This document shows, in pieces, positions 15,955 to 23,963 of a DNA stretch of 64,000 bases. Both the position numbers and the translations under genes were made by a program. The stretch covers positions 62,001-126,000 of the forward strand of contig JANYJZ010000041.1 in the NCBI GenBank assembly GCA_025358305.1, given 5' to 3'. This DNA comes from Ignavibacteriota bacterium (GTDB taxonomy: Bacteria > Bacteroidota > Ignavibacteria > UBA10030 > SZUA-254). How positions within the stretch are numbered: the first letter of the stretch is position 1; each line of letters starts with the position of its first letter. The notes under the pieces are model-generated. The model worked only from the letters and a program-made list of their open reading frames with translations. It searched no databases and was not told the origin of the DNA.

Positions 15955-18327
15955 ATGCTCAAGAATTCCTCCACATTGTCACCAAGAATCCCCTTGACGA
16001 ACGCCCTGCGCGTCTGTTCCGTGCTCCTCCTCGCTCTTGCCTGCTTCAGCTGTTCCACGTACGAGAACGTCACCGGTTACTTCAACACGTTTTACAACGC
16101 GAGCAAGATCTTCGACGACGCGGTCGCGGAGGTCGAGCACGCCCCCCAGAAGGACCGCGACACGAACTACTTCGCCGCGTCGGTCGTGTCGCCGGGGACG
16201 AGCCAGAAGTTCGACAAGGTCATCGAGAAATGCTCCAAGCTCATCCAGTTCCATCCGAACAGCAGCTGGGTCCAGGACGGCATCCTCATGATCGCGAAGT
16301 CGTACGTCTACAAGGGGGACTACGAACCGGCGTTCCGGAAATTTACAGAGCTCATCGAGAACTTCCCGACGAGCGGATCGCGGTTCGAGGCGAAGCTCTG
16401 GTACGCGCGCTCGAAGTACAGCGCGAAGGATCCCGACGCGGCGCTCTTGCTCGCCAAGGAGCTCTTCCCCGAGGCGCGCGCCGAGGGGAAGGACGAGATC
16501 ATGCTCCAGGCCCTCATGCTCGAGGCGCAGATCTCCTTCGACCGCGGCGAGTACGGCCAAGCGGCCGCGACGTACCTCCTCGCCGTCGAGGTCTCCGGCG
16601 ACGGATATGAGCGGGCGTGGTCCCAGTACGAGCTCGGGGTCTGCTACGAGAAGACGGGGGAGACGGCGAAGGCCGCCGAAGCGTATGACCGCGTGACGAA
16701 GTACAGCCCGGACCTCGCGATGGAGTTCCGCGCGAAGCTCCAGCACGGCAAGATGCTTTCGGAAGAGGGGAAGCACAAAGAGGCCATCGCGAAGTTCGAG
16801 GATCTCATCGCCGACCAGCTCGCACCCGAAGAGTTCGCGCTCGCCGACCTGGAGATCGCCAACACCTACTGGGCCATGGGAGACTCCGCCCAGGCCTTCG
16901 CGCTCTATGATTTCATCGATACGACCTACCGCCGCACGGACGCCGCCGCGAAGAGCTACTACCGCCAGGGGGCCATCTATGAGCACCATTTCGCGAACTT
17001 CAACCAGGCGTACGACCTCTATACGAAGGCGAGGGCCGAGAACCCGGTCTCCGAGATCACGCCCAAGGCCGTGACGAAGGCGGACAACTTCACGACATAC
17101 TTCAATATCCGACGCTCCCTGCGGAACTACGACAGTCTCCTGGTCCGGGCCCTAACGCCCGATTCGGTCCTCGCGCGGCTCGATTCGATCGCGTTCGCCT
17201 CCGACACGACCCGCGCGAAACTCGCCCTCGCGGCCGACTCCATTCTCGCCCAGGCCGAGGCGGGCAACCCGTCCGACAGCATCAGGAGCGCGCCGGCCGA
17301 GAATATGCGCTTCCCCTCGCCCGAGCGGCTTGCGGCGAGACGGCCGAGGCCGTCGGCAGCAAGCAACGACATGCGGAGCCGCCGTGCGCACCTCGACGAT
17401 ATCGCCGACGAACCGGATGACCGCGCCATGACGAAGGCCGAGCCCGCCGCGAGCGACTCGACGAGGAAGGGAAAGCCGGCGACGAACCCGTACGTCTTTG
17501 TGAAGCTCTCCCCCGATTCCCTGCGGACGCTCGTCACGCACACGAGGTTCGAACTCGCTAGCCTCTTCTTTTTACAGATGAGCTACCCTGATTCCGCGCT
17601 CTACTGGTTCGACCGCGTCGTCCAGGACGACTCCGCGTCGGAACTCGTCCCGAAGGCGCTCTACGCCATGGCGGAGATCGAACGGACGAAGGGGGATTCG
17701 CTCCAGGTCGACTCGCTCTACCGCCTGATCCTCCTCAAGCACGCCCACACGGAGTACTCCCTCCAGGTCCAGAAGGTCCTCGGCATGCAGACGGAGGCCG
17801 CTCCGGTCGACCCGGCGGAGACGCATTACGCAGCGGCCGAATCGCTCCTCCAGGTGGGCAACACGGGCGACGCCGTCAGCATGTTCAAGGAGATCTCCCA
17901 GCATCCCACATCGCTGCTCGTCCCAAAGGCGACCTACAGCGTCGGGTGGATCTATGAGAACATCCTCAAGGACGCCGACAGCGCCGCGGTCTGGTACCGG
18001 CAGCTCCTGAAGGCCTATCCGAAGTCGGTCTACGCGATCGAAGCGCAGCCGAGGCTCGCCGTGAAGGACGATCCGAAGAGCATCGAGCGCTACCTGAAGG
18101 TGAAGAAGATCGACGCCGTCGCCAAGCCTGTCGGCAAGAACCCCTCGCGCCGGCTTCCCGCGGCGGACCGTCCGGGCCAGCCGCCGGAAGAACAGGTGAA
18201 GGACCCGGCCGATGAGCCGGACGAGGAGGAAACGCCCCCTCCCGAGGATAAAGATGATTCGGACGATTCGGATGACGGCGGCGGGCTCTCCTCGGTTCCG
18301 CATCTGATGCCTTTGCGCGTCCAATGA
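15955..18327 (+). CDS. TPR-repeat lipoprotein, PorW/SprE-like
   Basis: The 790-residue protein has a lipoprotein signal (LLLALACFSC, Cys at about residue 34) followed by GYFNTFYNASKIFDDA, which resembles the conserved FYN/YFNG start of PorW/SprE, the periplasmic TPR lipoprotein of type IX secretion. Many TPR helices follow (for example KFTELIENFPTSGSRFEAKLWYA split over neighbouring repeats), then a low-complexity Ser/Ala/Asp linker (about 395-510), more TPRs, and an acidic Pro-rich tail. Two T9SS cargo genes in the window fit this role. It overlaps pyrK by 4 bases. The start was chosen for the signal peptide. The PorW call is an inference; TPR lipoprotein is firm. Confidence 0.8.
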   Translation: MLKNSSTLSPRIPLTNALRVCSVLLLALACFSCSTYENVTGYFNTFYNASKIFDDAVAEVEHAPQKDRDTNYFAASVVSPGTSQKFDKVIEKCSKLIQFHPNSSWVQDGILMIAKSYVYKGDYEPAFRKFTELIENFPTSGSRFEAKLWYARSKYSAKDPDAALLLAKELFPEARAEGKDEIMLQALMLEAQISFDRGEYGQAAATYLLAVEVSGDGYERAWSQYELGVCYEKTGETAKAAEAYDRVTKYSPDLAMEFRAKLQHGKMLSEEGKHKEAIAKFEDLIADQLAPEEFALADLEIANTYWAMGDSAQAFALYDFIDTTYRRTDAAAKSYYRQGAIYEHHFANFNQAYDLYTKARAENPVSEITPKAVTKADNFTTYFNIRRSLRNYDSLLVRALTPDSVLARLDSIAFASDTTRAKLALAADSILAQAEAGNPSDSIRSAPAENMRFPSPERLAARRPRPSAASNDMRSRRAHLDDIADEPDDRAMTKAEPAASDSTRKGKPATNPYVFVKLSPDSLRTLVTHTRFELASLFFLQMSYPDSALYWFDRVVQDDSASELVPKALYAMAEIERTKGDSLQVDSLYRLILLKHAHTEYSLQVQKVLGMQTEAAPVDPAETHYAAAESLLQVGNTGDAVSMFKEISQHPTSLLVPKATYSVGWIYENILKDADSAAVWYRQLLKAYPKSVYAIEAQPRLAVKDDPKSIERYLKVKKIDAVAKPVGKNPSRRLPAADRPGQPPEEQVKDPADEPDEEETPPPEDKDDSDDSDDGGGLSSVPHLMPLRVQ

Positions 18328-19091
18328 TGATCCTCAGAGCGCCCGTCGTTTCCTTGCGCTCGGTGGGGCCGGACATGTATGTGCTCTCCCTGCACGCCCC
18401 CCAGATCGCGGCAAACGTGCTCCCAGCGCAGTTCCTCAATATCAAGGCGACCGACGGCTCCGAGCCGCTCCTCAGGCGCCCGTTCTCCGTCTACCGTACC
18501 CAAGGCGAGAACGTCGAGATCCTCTTCAACATCGTCGGCGCAGGGACGCGGATCCTCTCCCGGCTCCGCCCCGGCGACCTGGTCGACATCCTCGGACCCC
18601 TCGGCTGTCCGTTCAGCCTCGAGTCTGACTTCCGGACGGCGGTTCTTGTCGGCGGCGGCCTCGGCGTCGCGCCGTTCCCGCATGCGACGAACGCGCTTTC
18701 TCGTTCCTCCCGGCAGATCCGCACGTTTCTGGGAGCCCGCTCCTCTCCCCATATCCTCCGCGACCATCTCCAGAACGTCTCTGTTGCCACCGACGACGGG
18801 AGCGAGGGTTATCACGGCACGGTCGTCGCCCTCGTCCGGAACGCGCTCGAGTCCGGGTCCATCGATCGGCCGAAGATCTTCGGCTGCGGCCCAGAGCCGA
18901 TGCTCCGGGCCCTTGCTCGGGCGGCCATCGATCTCGGCATTCCGTGCGAGGTGTCGCTCGAGAGCGTCATGGCATGCGGGATCGGCATCTGCCAGGGCTG
19001 CCCCGTCGAACGGACCGGCGGAGAGAAGAAGTACTCCCTCATCTGTAACGAGGGGACCGTGTTCGACGCACGCACGATCAAATTCTCGTAA
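18324..19091 (+). CDS. pyrK: Dihydroorotate dehydrogenase electron transfer subunit
   Basis: PyrK passes electrons from dihydroorotate dehydrogenase B to NAD+ in pyrimidine synthesis. The 255-residue protein has the FAD domain motif RRPFSVY, the NAD-binding GGGLGVAPF, and a C-terminal 2Fe-2S cluster site in CGIGICQGCPVE plus the Cys of YSLIC. Its ATG overlaps the stop of the TPR gene; a second ATG one codon on is equally possible. pyrD follows after 39 bases, so the two subunits are made together in the cytoplasm. Confidence 0.95.
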   Translation: MMILRAPVVSLRSVGPDMYVLSLHAPQIAANVLPAQFLNIKATDGSEPLLRRPFSVYRTQGENVEILFNIVGAGTRILSRLRPGDLVDILGPLGCPFSLESDFRTAVLVGGGLGVAPFPHATNALSRSSRQIRTFLGARSSPHILRDHLQNVSVATDDGSEGYHGTVVALVRNALESGSIDRPKIFGCGPEPMLRALARAAIDLGIPCEVSLESVMACGIGICQGCPVERTGGEKKYSLICNEGTVFDARTIKFS

Positions 19092-19130
19092 TGGACATCC
19101 TCCTCCCCCCGCGCGCGCACCTTGATTGAC

Positions 19131-20066
19131 ATGCAGGTCCATATCGGCTCCCTCACGCTCCGGAACCCCGTTCTGGCGGCCTCGGGGACGTTCGGTTACG
19201 GCGACGAGTGCAAGGAGCTCGTCGACGTCAACGGTCTCGGCGGGATCGTCACGAAGTCCCTCTCCCTGAAGCCCCGCGACGGCAACCCGCCGGCGCGGAT
19301 CGTCGAGACGGCCAGCGGCATGCTCAATTCCATCGGACTGGCGAACGTCGGGGTCGACCGCTTCATCGCAGAGAAGCTCCCGTACCTGCGGACACTCTCA
19401 ACCGCCGTCATCGCGAACATCGCGGCGAGTACGGTCGACGAATACTGCGCCGTCCTGTCGCTCCTCGAGGCCCAGGAAGGGATCGGCGCCTACGAGATCA
19501 ACGTCTCCTGCCCCAACGTGAAGGAGGGTGGACTGAGCTTCGGAACGAACGTCGCGATGACCGCACAAATCACCCGGCGCTTGAGGCCCCTGACGAAGAA
19601 GCCGCTTATTCTAAAGCTCACGCCGAACGTCACGAACGTCGGTGAGTTCGCCCGGGCGGTGGAGGGCGAAGGCGCCGACGCGGTGAGCCTCATCAACACG
19701 GTCGTCGGCATGGCGGTCGACGCGCGCAAGAAATCGCCGAAGCTCTCGACCGTGACCGGCGGTCTCTCCGGGCCGGCGATCAAGCCCATTGCGCTCGCGA
19801 AGGTGTACGAGGCCTCCAAGGCCGTGAAGATCCCGCTCATCGGCATCGGCGGCATCATGACGGCCGAGGACGCCGTAGAGTTTCTCCTGGTTGGCGCGTC
19901 GGCCGTCCAGGTGGGTACCGCGAACTTCATCGATCCGGCCACCGGACTCACGGTCGCCACGGGGATGGCCCGGTGGTGCGAGCAGCAGGGCGTCGCACGT
20001 GTCGCGGACCTCACCGGTGCGCTCGAGGTCTCCACGGAGTTCTCCGTCTTGAGGACCTGGCTCTGA
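19131..20066 (+). CDS. pyrD: Dihydroorotate dehydrogenase, class 1B catalytic subunit
   Basis: The enzyme oxidises dihydroorotate to orotate with FMN. The 311-residue protein is a TIM barrel. The catalytic cysteine of class 1B is in INVSCPNVKEGG, FMN and substrate contacts in ASGTFGYG and the Asn-rich GMLNSIGLANVG, and the phosphate loop in IGIGGIMTAEDA. Class 1B enzymes need PyrK, which lies directly upstream. I start at the ATG giving MQVHIGSLTLRNPV; a TTG three codons earlier is possible. No good Shine-Dalgarno is visible for either. Confidence 0.95.
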   Translation: MQVHIGSLTLRNPVLAASGTFGYGDECKELVDVNGLGGIVTKSLSLKPRDGNPPARIVETASGMLNSIGLANVGVDRFIAEKLPYLRTLSTAVIANIAASTVDEYCAVLSLLEAQEGIGAYEINVSCPNVKEGGLSFGTNVAMTAQITRRLRPLTKKPLILKLTPNVTNVGEFARAVEGEGADAVSLINTVVGMAVDARKKSPKLSTVTGGLSGPAIKPIALAKVYEASKAVKIPLIGIGGIMTAEDAVEFLLVGASAVQVGTANFIDPATGLTVATGMARWCEQQGVARVADLTGALEVSTEFSVLRTWL

Positions 20067-20095
20067 GAGCGCCACGACGGCCCCTCGCGCCCACC

Positions 20096-21376
20096 GTGCG
20101 GTCCGCCGTGAACTTTCTCTACGGACTCCAGCTCTTCGGCATGAAGGCGGGCCTCAGGAATATCCGCGCCCTTTCGGCCTATCTCGGCCACCCCCATGAA
20201 GGTTTTCCCTCGGTCCACGTTGCAGGCACCAACGGCAAAGGCTCGACCTCGGCGATGATCGCCTCGGTCCTGACGGCGTCGGGCTACCGCACCGGCCTCT
20301 ATACAAGCCCCCATTTGCGCCGCTTTTCGGAGCGGATCAGGATCGACGGCGTGCCGATCCCCGAGGCGGAACTCGTACGCTACATCGAAGCGATGCGGAG
20401 CGCCATCGACCGGACGGGCGCAACGTTCTTCGAAGCGACGACCGCGATGGCGTTCGCGTACTTCGCCGACAGCGACGTCGACGCCGCGGTGATCGAGACG
20501 GGCCTCGGCGGCAGGCTCGACGCGACGAACATCGTCGATCCGGTCCTTTCGGTCATAACGGGGATCGGGTTCGATCATACGGAACATCTCGGCAATACGC
20601 TCGCGAAGATCGCCTACGAGAAAGCAGGCATCATCAAGCGGGGGGTGTCGGTCGTTTCCGGGGTCACCGACTCGGGCGCCCGGCGCATCATCGCGGCCCG
20701 GGCGGCCGCGCTTTCGGCGCCGTTGGCCGAGGTCCGGCATCCGGCACTCGATGCGCTCGAAGGCGAGTCGCTTGACGGACTCACGCTTTCGGTCGCCGAT
20801 CCGCTCGTCCCCAAAGGCGCGCTCTTCGTCTCGATGGCCGGAGGGCACCAGGCCCGGAACGCCAGCGCGGCCCTCCGGGCGCTCGGGCTCCTCAAAAACG
20901 CGGGGTTCGACCGCGTGACGACCGGCTCCGTCGCCGCCGGGTTCGCGCACATTCGGCGGAACACGGGACTCCGCGGGAGGATCGACACGCTCCGGACGAG
21001 CCCTCTCATCGTCGCCGACGTCGGCCACAACGCCGACGGGGTTCGCACGCTCGTCCGGGCGCTCCGCAGGGTGTTCGCCGGACGGCTCGTCGTCCTGTTC
21101 GGCGTCATGAAGGATAAGGACCATGTCGCGATGCTCGACGCGCTGGCGGGCGTCTCGCGGACGCTCGTCGCCGTGAAGCCCCGAACCGAACGCGCTCGGG
21201 ACACTTCGTCGATCCTCGAAGCGTGCCACGCGCAATCGATGCGCGCGATCGACGGCCGGACCGTCGGCCACGGACTCTCGGTCGCCCGCATGGAGCTGCG
21301 GCCGGGAGAGATGCTCCTCGTCACCGGTTCGCACTACGTCGTCGGAGAAGCGATGGACGCCCTGCGCATCGCATGA
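20096..21376 (+). CDS. folC: Folylpolyglutamate synthase / dihydrofolate synthase
   Basis: The enzyme joins glutamate to dihydropteroate and folates using ATP. The 426-residue protein shows the P-loop VAGTNGKGSTSAM, the Mur-ligase family TSPHLRRFSERI, the DATN motif in GLGGRLDATNIVDP, GIGFDHTEHLG, and the C-terminal domain with VADVGHNADGVRTL. I chose the GTG at 20096 because it gives an N-terminus (RSAVNFLYGLQLFG) that lines up with the family's alpha-1 helix; GTG at 20108 is the other choice. It follows pyrD after 29 bases, likely in the same transcript. Confidence 0.93.
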   Translation: MRSAVNFLYGLQLFGMKAGLRNIRALSAYLGHPHEGFPSVHVAGTNGKGSTSAMIASVLTASGYRTGLYTSPHLRRFSERIRIDGVPIPEAELVRYIEAMRSAIDRTGATFFEATTAMAFAYFADSDVDAAVIETGLGGRLDATNIVDPVLSVITGIGFDHTEHLGNTLAKIAYEKAGIIKRGVSVVSGVTDSGARRIIAARAAALSAPLAEVRHPALDALEGESLDGLTLSVADPLVPKGALFVSMAGGHQARNASAALRALGLLKNAGFDRVTTGSVAAGFAHIRRNTGLRGRIDTLRTSPLIVADVGHNADGVRTLVRALRRVFAGRLVVLFGVMKDKDHVAMLDALAGVSRTLVAVKPRTERARDTSSILEACHAQSMRAIDGRTVGHGLSVARMELRPGEMLLVTGSHYVVGEAMDALRIA

Positions 21377-21413
21377 CCCCGTCCCCGACGTCCAACCCGC
21401 CTCCGATCAACCG

Positions 21414-22013
21414 TTGAGCGACACCGAACTGATCCGCCGCGTCGCTGCGGGAGAACAAGGCGCCTTGCGCTTGCTCTACGAAGAGTTTCGTCTCCAGGTC
21501 TATAACGTCGCGCACGGATATGTCCAGGACCGGTCCGACGCGGAAGAGATCACCCAAGATGTCTTCCTCGAGATCGCCCGGGAGGCCAAACGTTTCCGCG
21601 GGGCCTCCGCCGTCGGCACGTGGATCTACCGCATCACCGTCAACAAGTCCCTCGACAAAGTGCGGTACCGCTCCCGCAAGAAGCGTTTTGCCCAGTTGGT
21701 GAGCCTGTTCCGGCCCACTGACGGGAGTCTCGCCTACGACCCGCCCGACACATCGCAGAAGGGTCCGGGCGCCGACCAGGGCGAGGACGCGCGTCTCCTG
21801 TTCGGGGCGATCGGACGACTCCCCGAGAAGCAGCGAAGCGCGGTCATCCTGACGTTCATGGAAGACCTGTCCCAAAAGGAGGCCGCTGAGGTCCTCGGCG
21901 TGTCGCCGAAGGCCGTGGAATCCCTCCTTCAGCGCGCAAAGGTGAATCTCAGAACGATGCTCTCGCAGGAATTCCCGGAGCGAGGGAACACGCGGCCGTT
22001 GTCGTCTAACTAG
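21414..22013 (+). CDS. ECF-family RNA polymerase sigma factor
   Basis: The 199-residue protein has region 2 (LYEEFRLQVYNVAHGYVQDRSDAEEI split across helices, with TQDVFLEI and TWIYRITVNKSLD) and region 4 (LPEKQRSAVILTFMEDLSQ, then the helix-turn-helix EVLGVSPKAVESLLQRAK). The start is a TTG (21414) as no ATG lies near; it is 37 bases after folC. A small membrane protein and a CpxP/Spy-like protein follow, so it probably answers an envelope signal. It looks similar in layout to the sigma module at 53137. Confidence 0.93.
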   Translation: MSDTELIRRVAAGEQGALRLLYEEFRLQVYNVAHGYVQDRSDAEEITQDVFLEIAREAKRFRGASAVGTWIYRITVNKSLDKVRYRSRKKRFAQLVSLFRPTDGSLAYDPPDTSQKGPGADQGEDARLLFGAIGRLPEKQRSAVILTFMEDLSQKEAAEVLGVSPKAVESLLQRAKVNLRTMLSQEFPERGNTRPLSSN

Positions 22014-22028
22014 CAGAAGGAGCACTTC

Positions 22029-22307
22029 ATGAACATTGACGAACATTCCCTGAACACCATGCTCGACGCTCTCAGGACTCTGAAGCCCGAAGAGCCGAGC
22101 CCGTTCCTCTTCTCCCGCATCGAAGCGCGGCTGCGTGAGGGTGGAACTGCCAGGATCGTACCTGCATCGGGGATCCGGCTCGCCCTCATCGCTTTCGCGC
22201 TTCTCTGCCTGGTCAACGCGCTCATCGTCAGCGCGGACACCGAGGTGAAGGCCGCCGCAGTGCCAATCTCGCGTTCTCTCGACGCATTTCCGCAACCTCT
22301 CTACTAA
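22029..22307 (+). CDS. Small single-pass membrane protein, putative anti-sigma partner
   Basis: The 92-residue protein has a soluble N-terminal half (DEHSLNTMLDALRTLKPEEP), one membrane helix (about residues 49-66, LALIAFALLCLVNALIV) and a short outer tail. It has no HxxxCxxC zinc motif. AGAAGGAG lies just before the ATG, and the gene sits between an ECF sigma and a CpxP-like gene, where anti-sigma factors are usual. The anti-sigma role is inferred from position and topology alone. Confidence 0.65.
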   Translation: MNIDEHSLNTMLDALRTLKPEEPSPFLFSRIEARLREGGTARIVPASGIRLALIAFALLCLVNALIVSADTEVKAAAVPISRSLDAFPQPLY

Positions 22308-22315
22308 AGTATCAC

Positions 22316-22798
22316 ATGAAACGTGAATCGTTCCTTCTTGCCCTTGTCATCCTCCTGGTCGTTTTGAACGCCGCCGTTCTGGTGTTCCTGATCCCCAGGA
22401 TGGGAGCGCGGCCCGAGCGCGAAGGGCGCCCGACGCATGAGATCATGATCGAAACGCTCGGTCTCGACAGTGCACAGCAGCGCCAGTTCGCTCTCATGCG
22501 CGAAGAGACCCACCTTGCGCTCGACAGGATCGACGCGCGCTTTGACGGAGCCGTGAGCGACTATTTCGCGCTCCTGACCCGAGACGAGGTCTCGGCGTCG
22601 GCGAAGGATTCGCTCGAACAGGCCATTCTCGGCGTGCAGCGGGAAAAGGCAAACTGCCTGTACGATCACTTCCTGAAGGTCAAGTCGATCTGCAGGGAAG
22701 ACCAGAAGAGCAAATTCGTTGAATTGCTGCCTGAATTGACCCATCTCATCCATCCTCCGCCGAACAACCGCCCGGCGCCAGCGCCCCGAGGGAATTGA
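22316..22798 (+). CDS. CpxP/Spy-like periplasmic protein (heavy-metal-sensor family)
   Basis: The 160-residue protein has an N-terminal membrane anchor (residues about 7-26) and then a helical periplasmic part with LGLDSAQQRQFALMREETH, the LTxxQ-like start of the CpxP/Spy/CnrX fold, and a second long helix pair ending in a Pro-rich tail. Such proteins bind unfolded protein or metal and tune envelope stress sigma factors. It starts 8 bases after the small membrane gene and is the third gene of the sigma unit. Confidence 0.72.
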   Translation: MKRESFLLALVILLVVLNAAVLVFLIPRMGARPEREGRPTHEIMIETLGLDSAQQRQFALMREETHLALDRIDARFDGAVSDYFALLTRDEVSASAKDSLEQAILGVQREKANCLYDHFLKVKSICREDQKSKFVELLPELTHLIHPPPNNRPAPAPRGN

Positions 22799-22905
22799 CC
22801 GCCATCCGTCGTCTAATGATGATGTATAGAACGAAGTCGGCCGTTGCCCGCACCGGTAGAAATAGGCATGCGTTCGGTGATGATCCATGTGAAGGAGCAG
22901 GTGTG

Positions 22906-23016
22906 ATGAAGCGAGGTATCGTAGTACGCACGACGGGGACCAGTTCGGTCGTTCCGGATCCTCGCACGACCAATGTTCCTCAGGTGCCCAAGGAGAAGGG
23001 GGTCCGCGCGCGATGA
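22906..23016 (+). CDS. Possible small ORF, 36 residues, coupled to the GNAT-like gene
   Basis: An ATG at 22906 has a strong Shine-Dalgarno (GAAGGAG, 22891-22897) 8 bases upstream and opens a 36-codon frame (MKRGIVVRTTGTSS onward) whose TGA overlaps the ATG of the next gene. The peptide is basic, Pro/Thr-rich and matches nothing I know. The good ribosome site and overlap argue for translation, perhaps as a leader that couples to the next gene; length alone gives no support. Confidence 0.4.
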   Translation: MKRGIVVRTTGTSSVVPDPRTTNVPQVPKEKGVRAR

Positions 23017-23765
23017 TGCTCCGACGGCTCTCATTCCGGTTGAAACATATCATCGTCTTGGTCTGGCACATGCAGTGGAGGGAGATCCTCCGCAAGGTCC
23101 GGAACAGGATCTACTCCAGCACGGAGTATCACGGACTCCTGCGCGACCTGTCGCAGCCGATCAGCGCAATTGAAACGCTTCTGCCGACGCGCATCCGCGC
23201 ACTCGATTCGGAGTATCTCCCGCTCCTCTTCAATATCCACGCGCCGGGTCTCTCGTCGCTCGAAGTCACCGACAGGCTCTACCGCCAGGCGCTCTTCACC
23301 GCGGGACTCCGGTCGCCGTACGTCGCGGTCACCCGGGAGGGCCGGCCCTGCGCCGCGATGTGGCTCATCCCCGCGTCGGAGAACCGGAACCTCGCCGAAG
23401 TGTCGAACGGAGCGTTCCCGGTGCTCCGGGACGACGAGATGCTTCTTGAAGGGCTCTTCACGCTCAACGAGTTCAGGCACAAGCGCATCATGTTGGCGAG
23501 CGTGACCGAGGCTCTTTCCATCGCAAAGGTCGCCGGGGCGCGCACGGTCCTCTCGTTCGTCGAACATGAGAACCTTGCATCGCTTCGGTGCTTGCGGCGC
23601 GCGGGCTTCAACGACCATCTTGTCAAACGCGAGTCGTGGTTCCTCTTCAAGCGGACCCTCACGTTCTCCCCCATTCTTGAGCTGGGCGGTGCGCCGGCGG
23701 AAGCTCCGGAACACGCCGGGGGTCGCTCCGCTGATACCGTCTTGCGCCCGGCGGCCCGCGTCTAA
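23013..23765 (+). CDS. GNAT-like acetyltransferase-fold protein
   Basis: The 250-residue protein has an N-terminal basic helix region and then a domain with the end of a GNAT fold: ALSIAKVAGARTVLSFVEHE, NLASLRCLRRAGF and a final beta strand WFLFKRTLTF. The LRCLRRAGF element matches the alpha-4 region that contacts acetyl-CoA. Substrate is unknown. The last 35 residues are low-complexity. It may be translated together with the small ORF before it (4-base overlap). A second ATG one codon in is also possible. Confidence 0.6.
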   Translation: MMLRRLSFRLKHIIVLVWHMQWREILRKVRNRIYSSTEYHGLLRDLSQPISAIETLLPTRIRALDSEYLPLLFNIHAPGLSSLEVTDRLYRQALFTAGLRSPYVAVTREGRPCAAMWLIPASENRNLAEVSNGAFPVLRDDEMLLEGLFTLNEFRHKRIMLASVTEALSIAKVAGARTVLSFVEHENLASLRCLRRAGFNDHLVKRESWFLFKRTLTFSPILELGGAPAEAPEHAGGRSADTVLRPAARV

Positions 23766-23861
23766 CGGGACCGGGCCGTTCCCATTGGCTCCTACCGCTT
23801 TCCGAGAGCTCCATCCCCGCACTCTCTGCCGTAATGCCTGGCGTACTGCCTCGAGGGGCTT

Positions 23862-23890
23862 TTGTATTTCTTCACCGTTTCATGTACATT
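23862..23890 (+). promoter_or_regulatory. Promoter upstream of the DUF4032 gene
   Basis: TTGTAT (23862-23867) and TACATT (23885-23890) are 17 bases apart, 73 bases before the TTG start of the DUF4032 gene. The 198-base gap it lies in has no other visible feature. Confidence 0.5.
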
Positions 23891-23963
23891 TCGCCTGCAC
23901 CGCCGAATCGTATCAGACGAACCGTCCTGACCAAGCGCGCCTCTCACAGGGAAACGAAACCCA

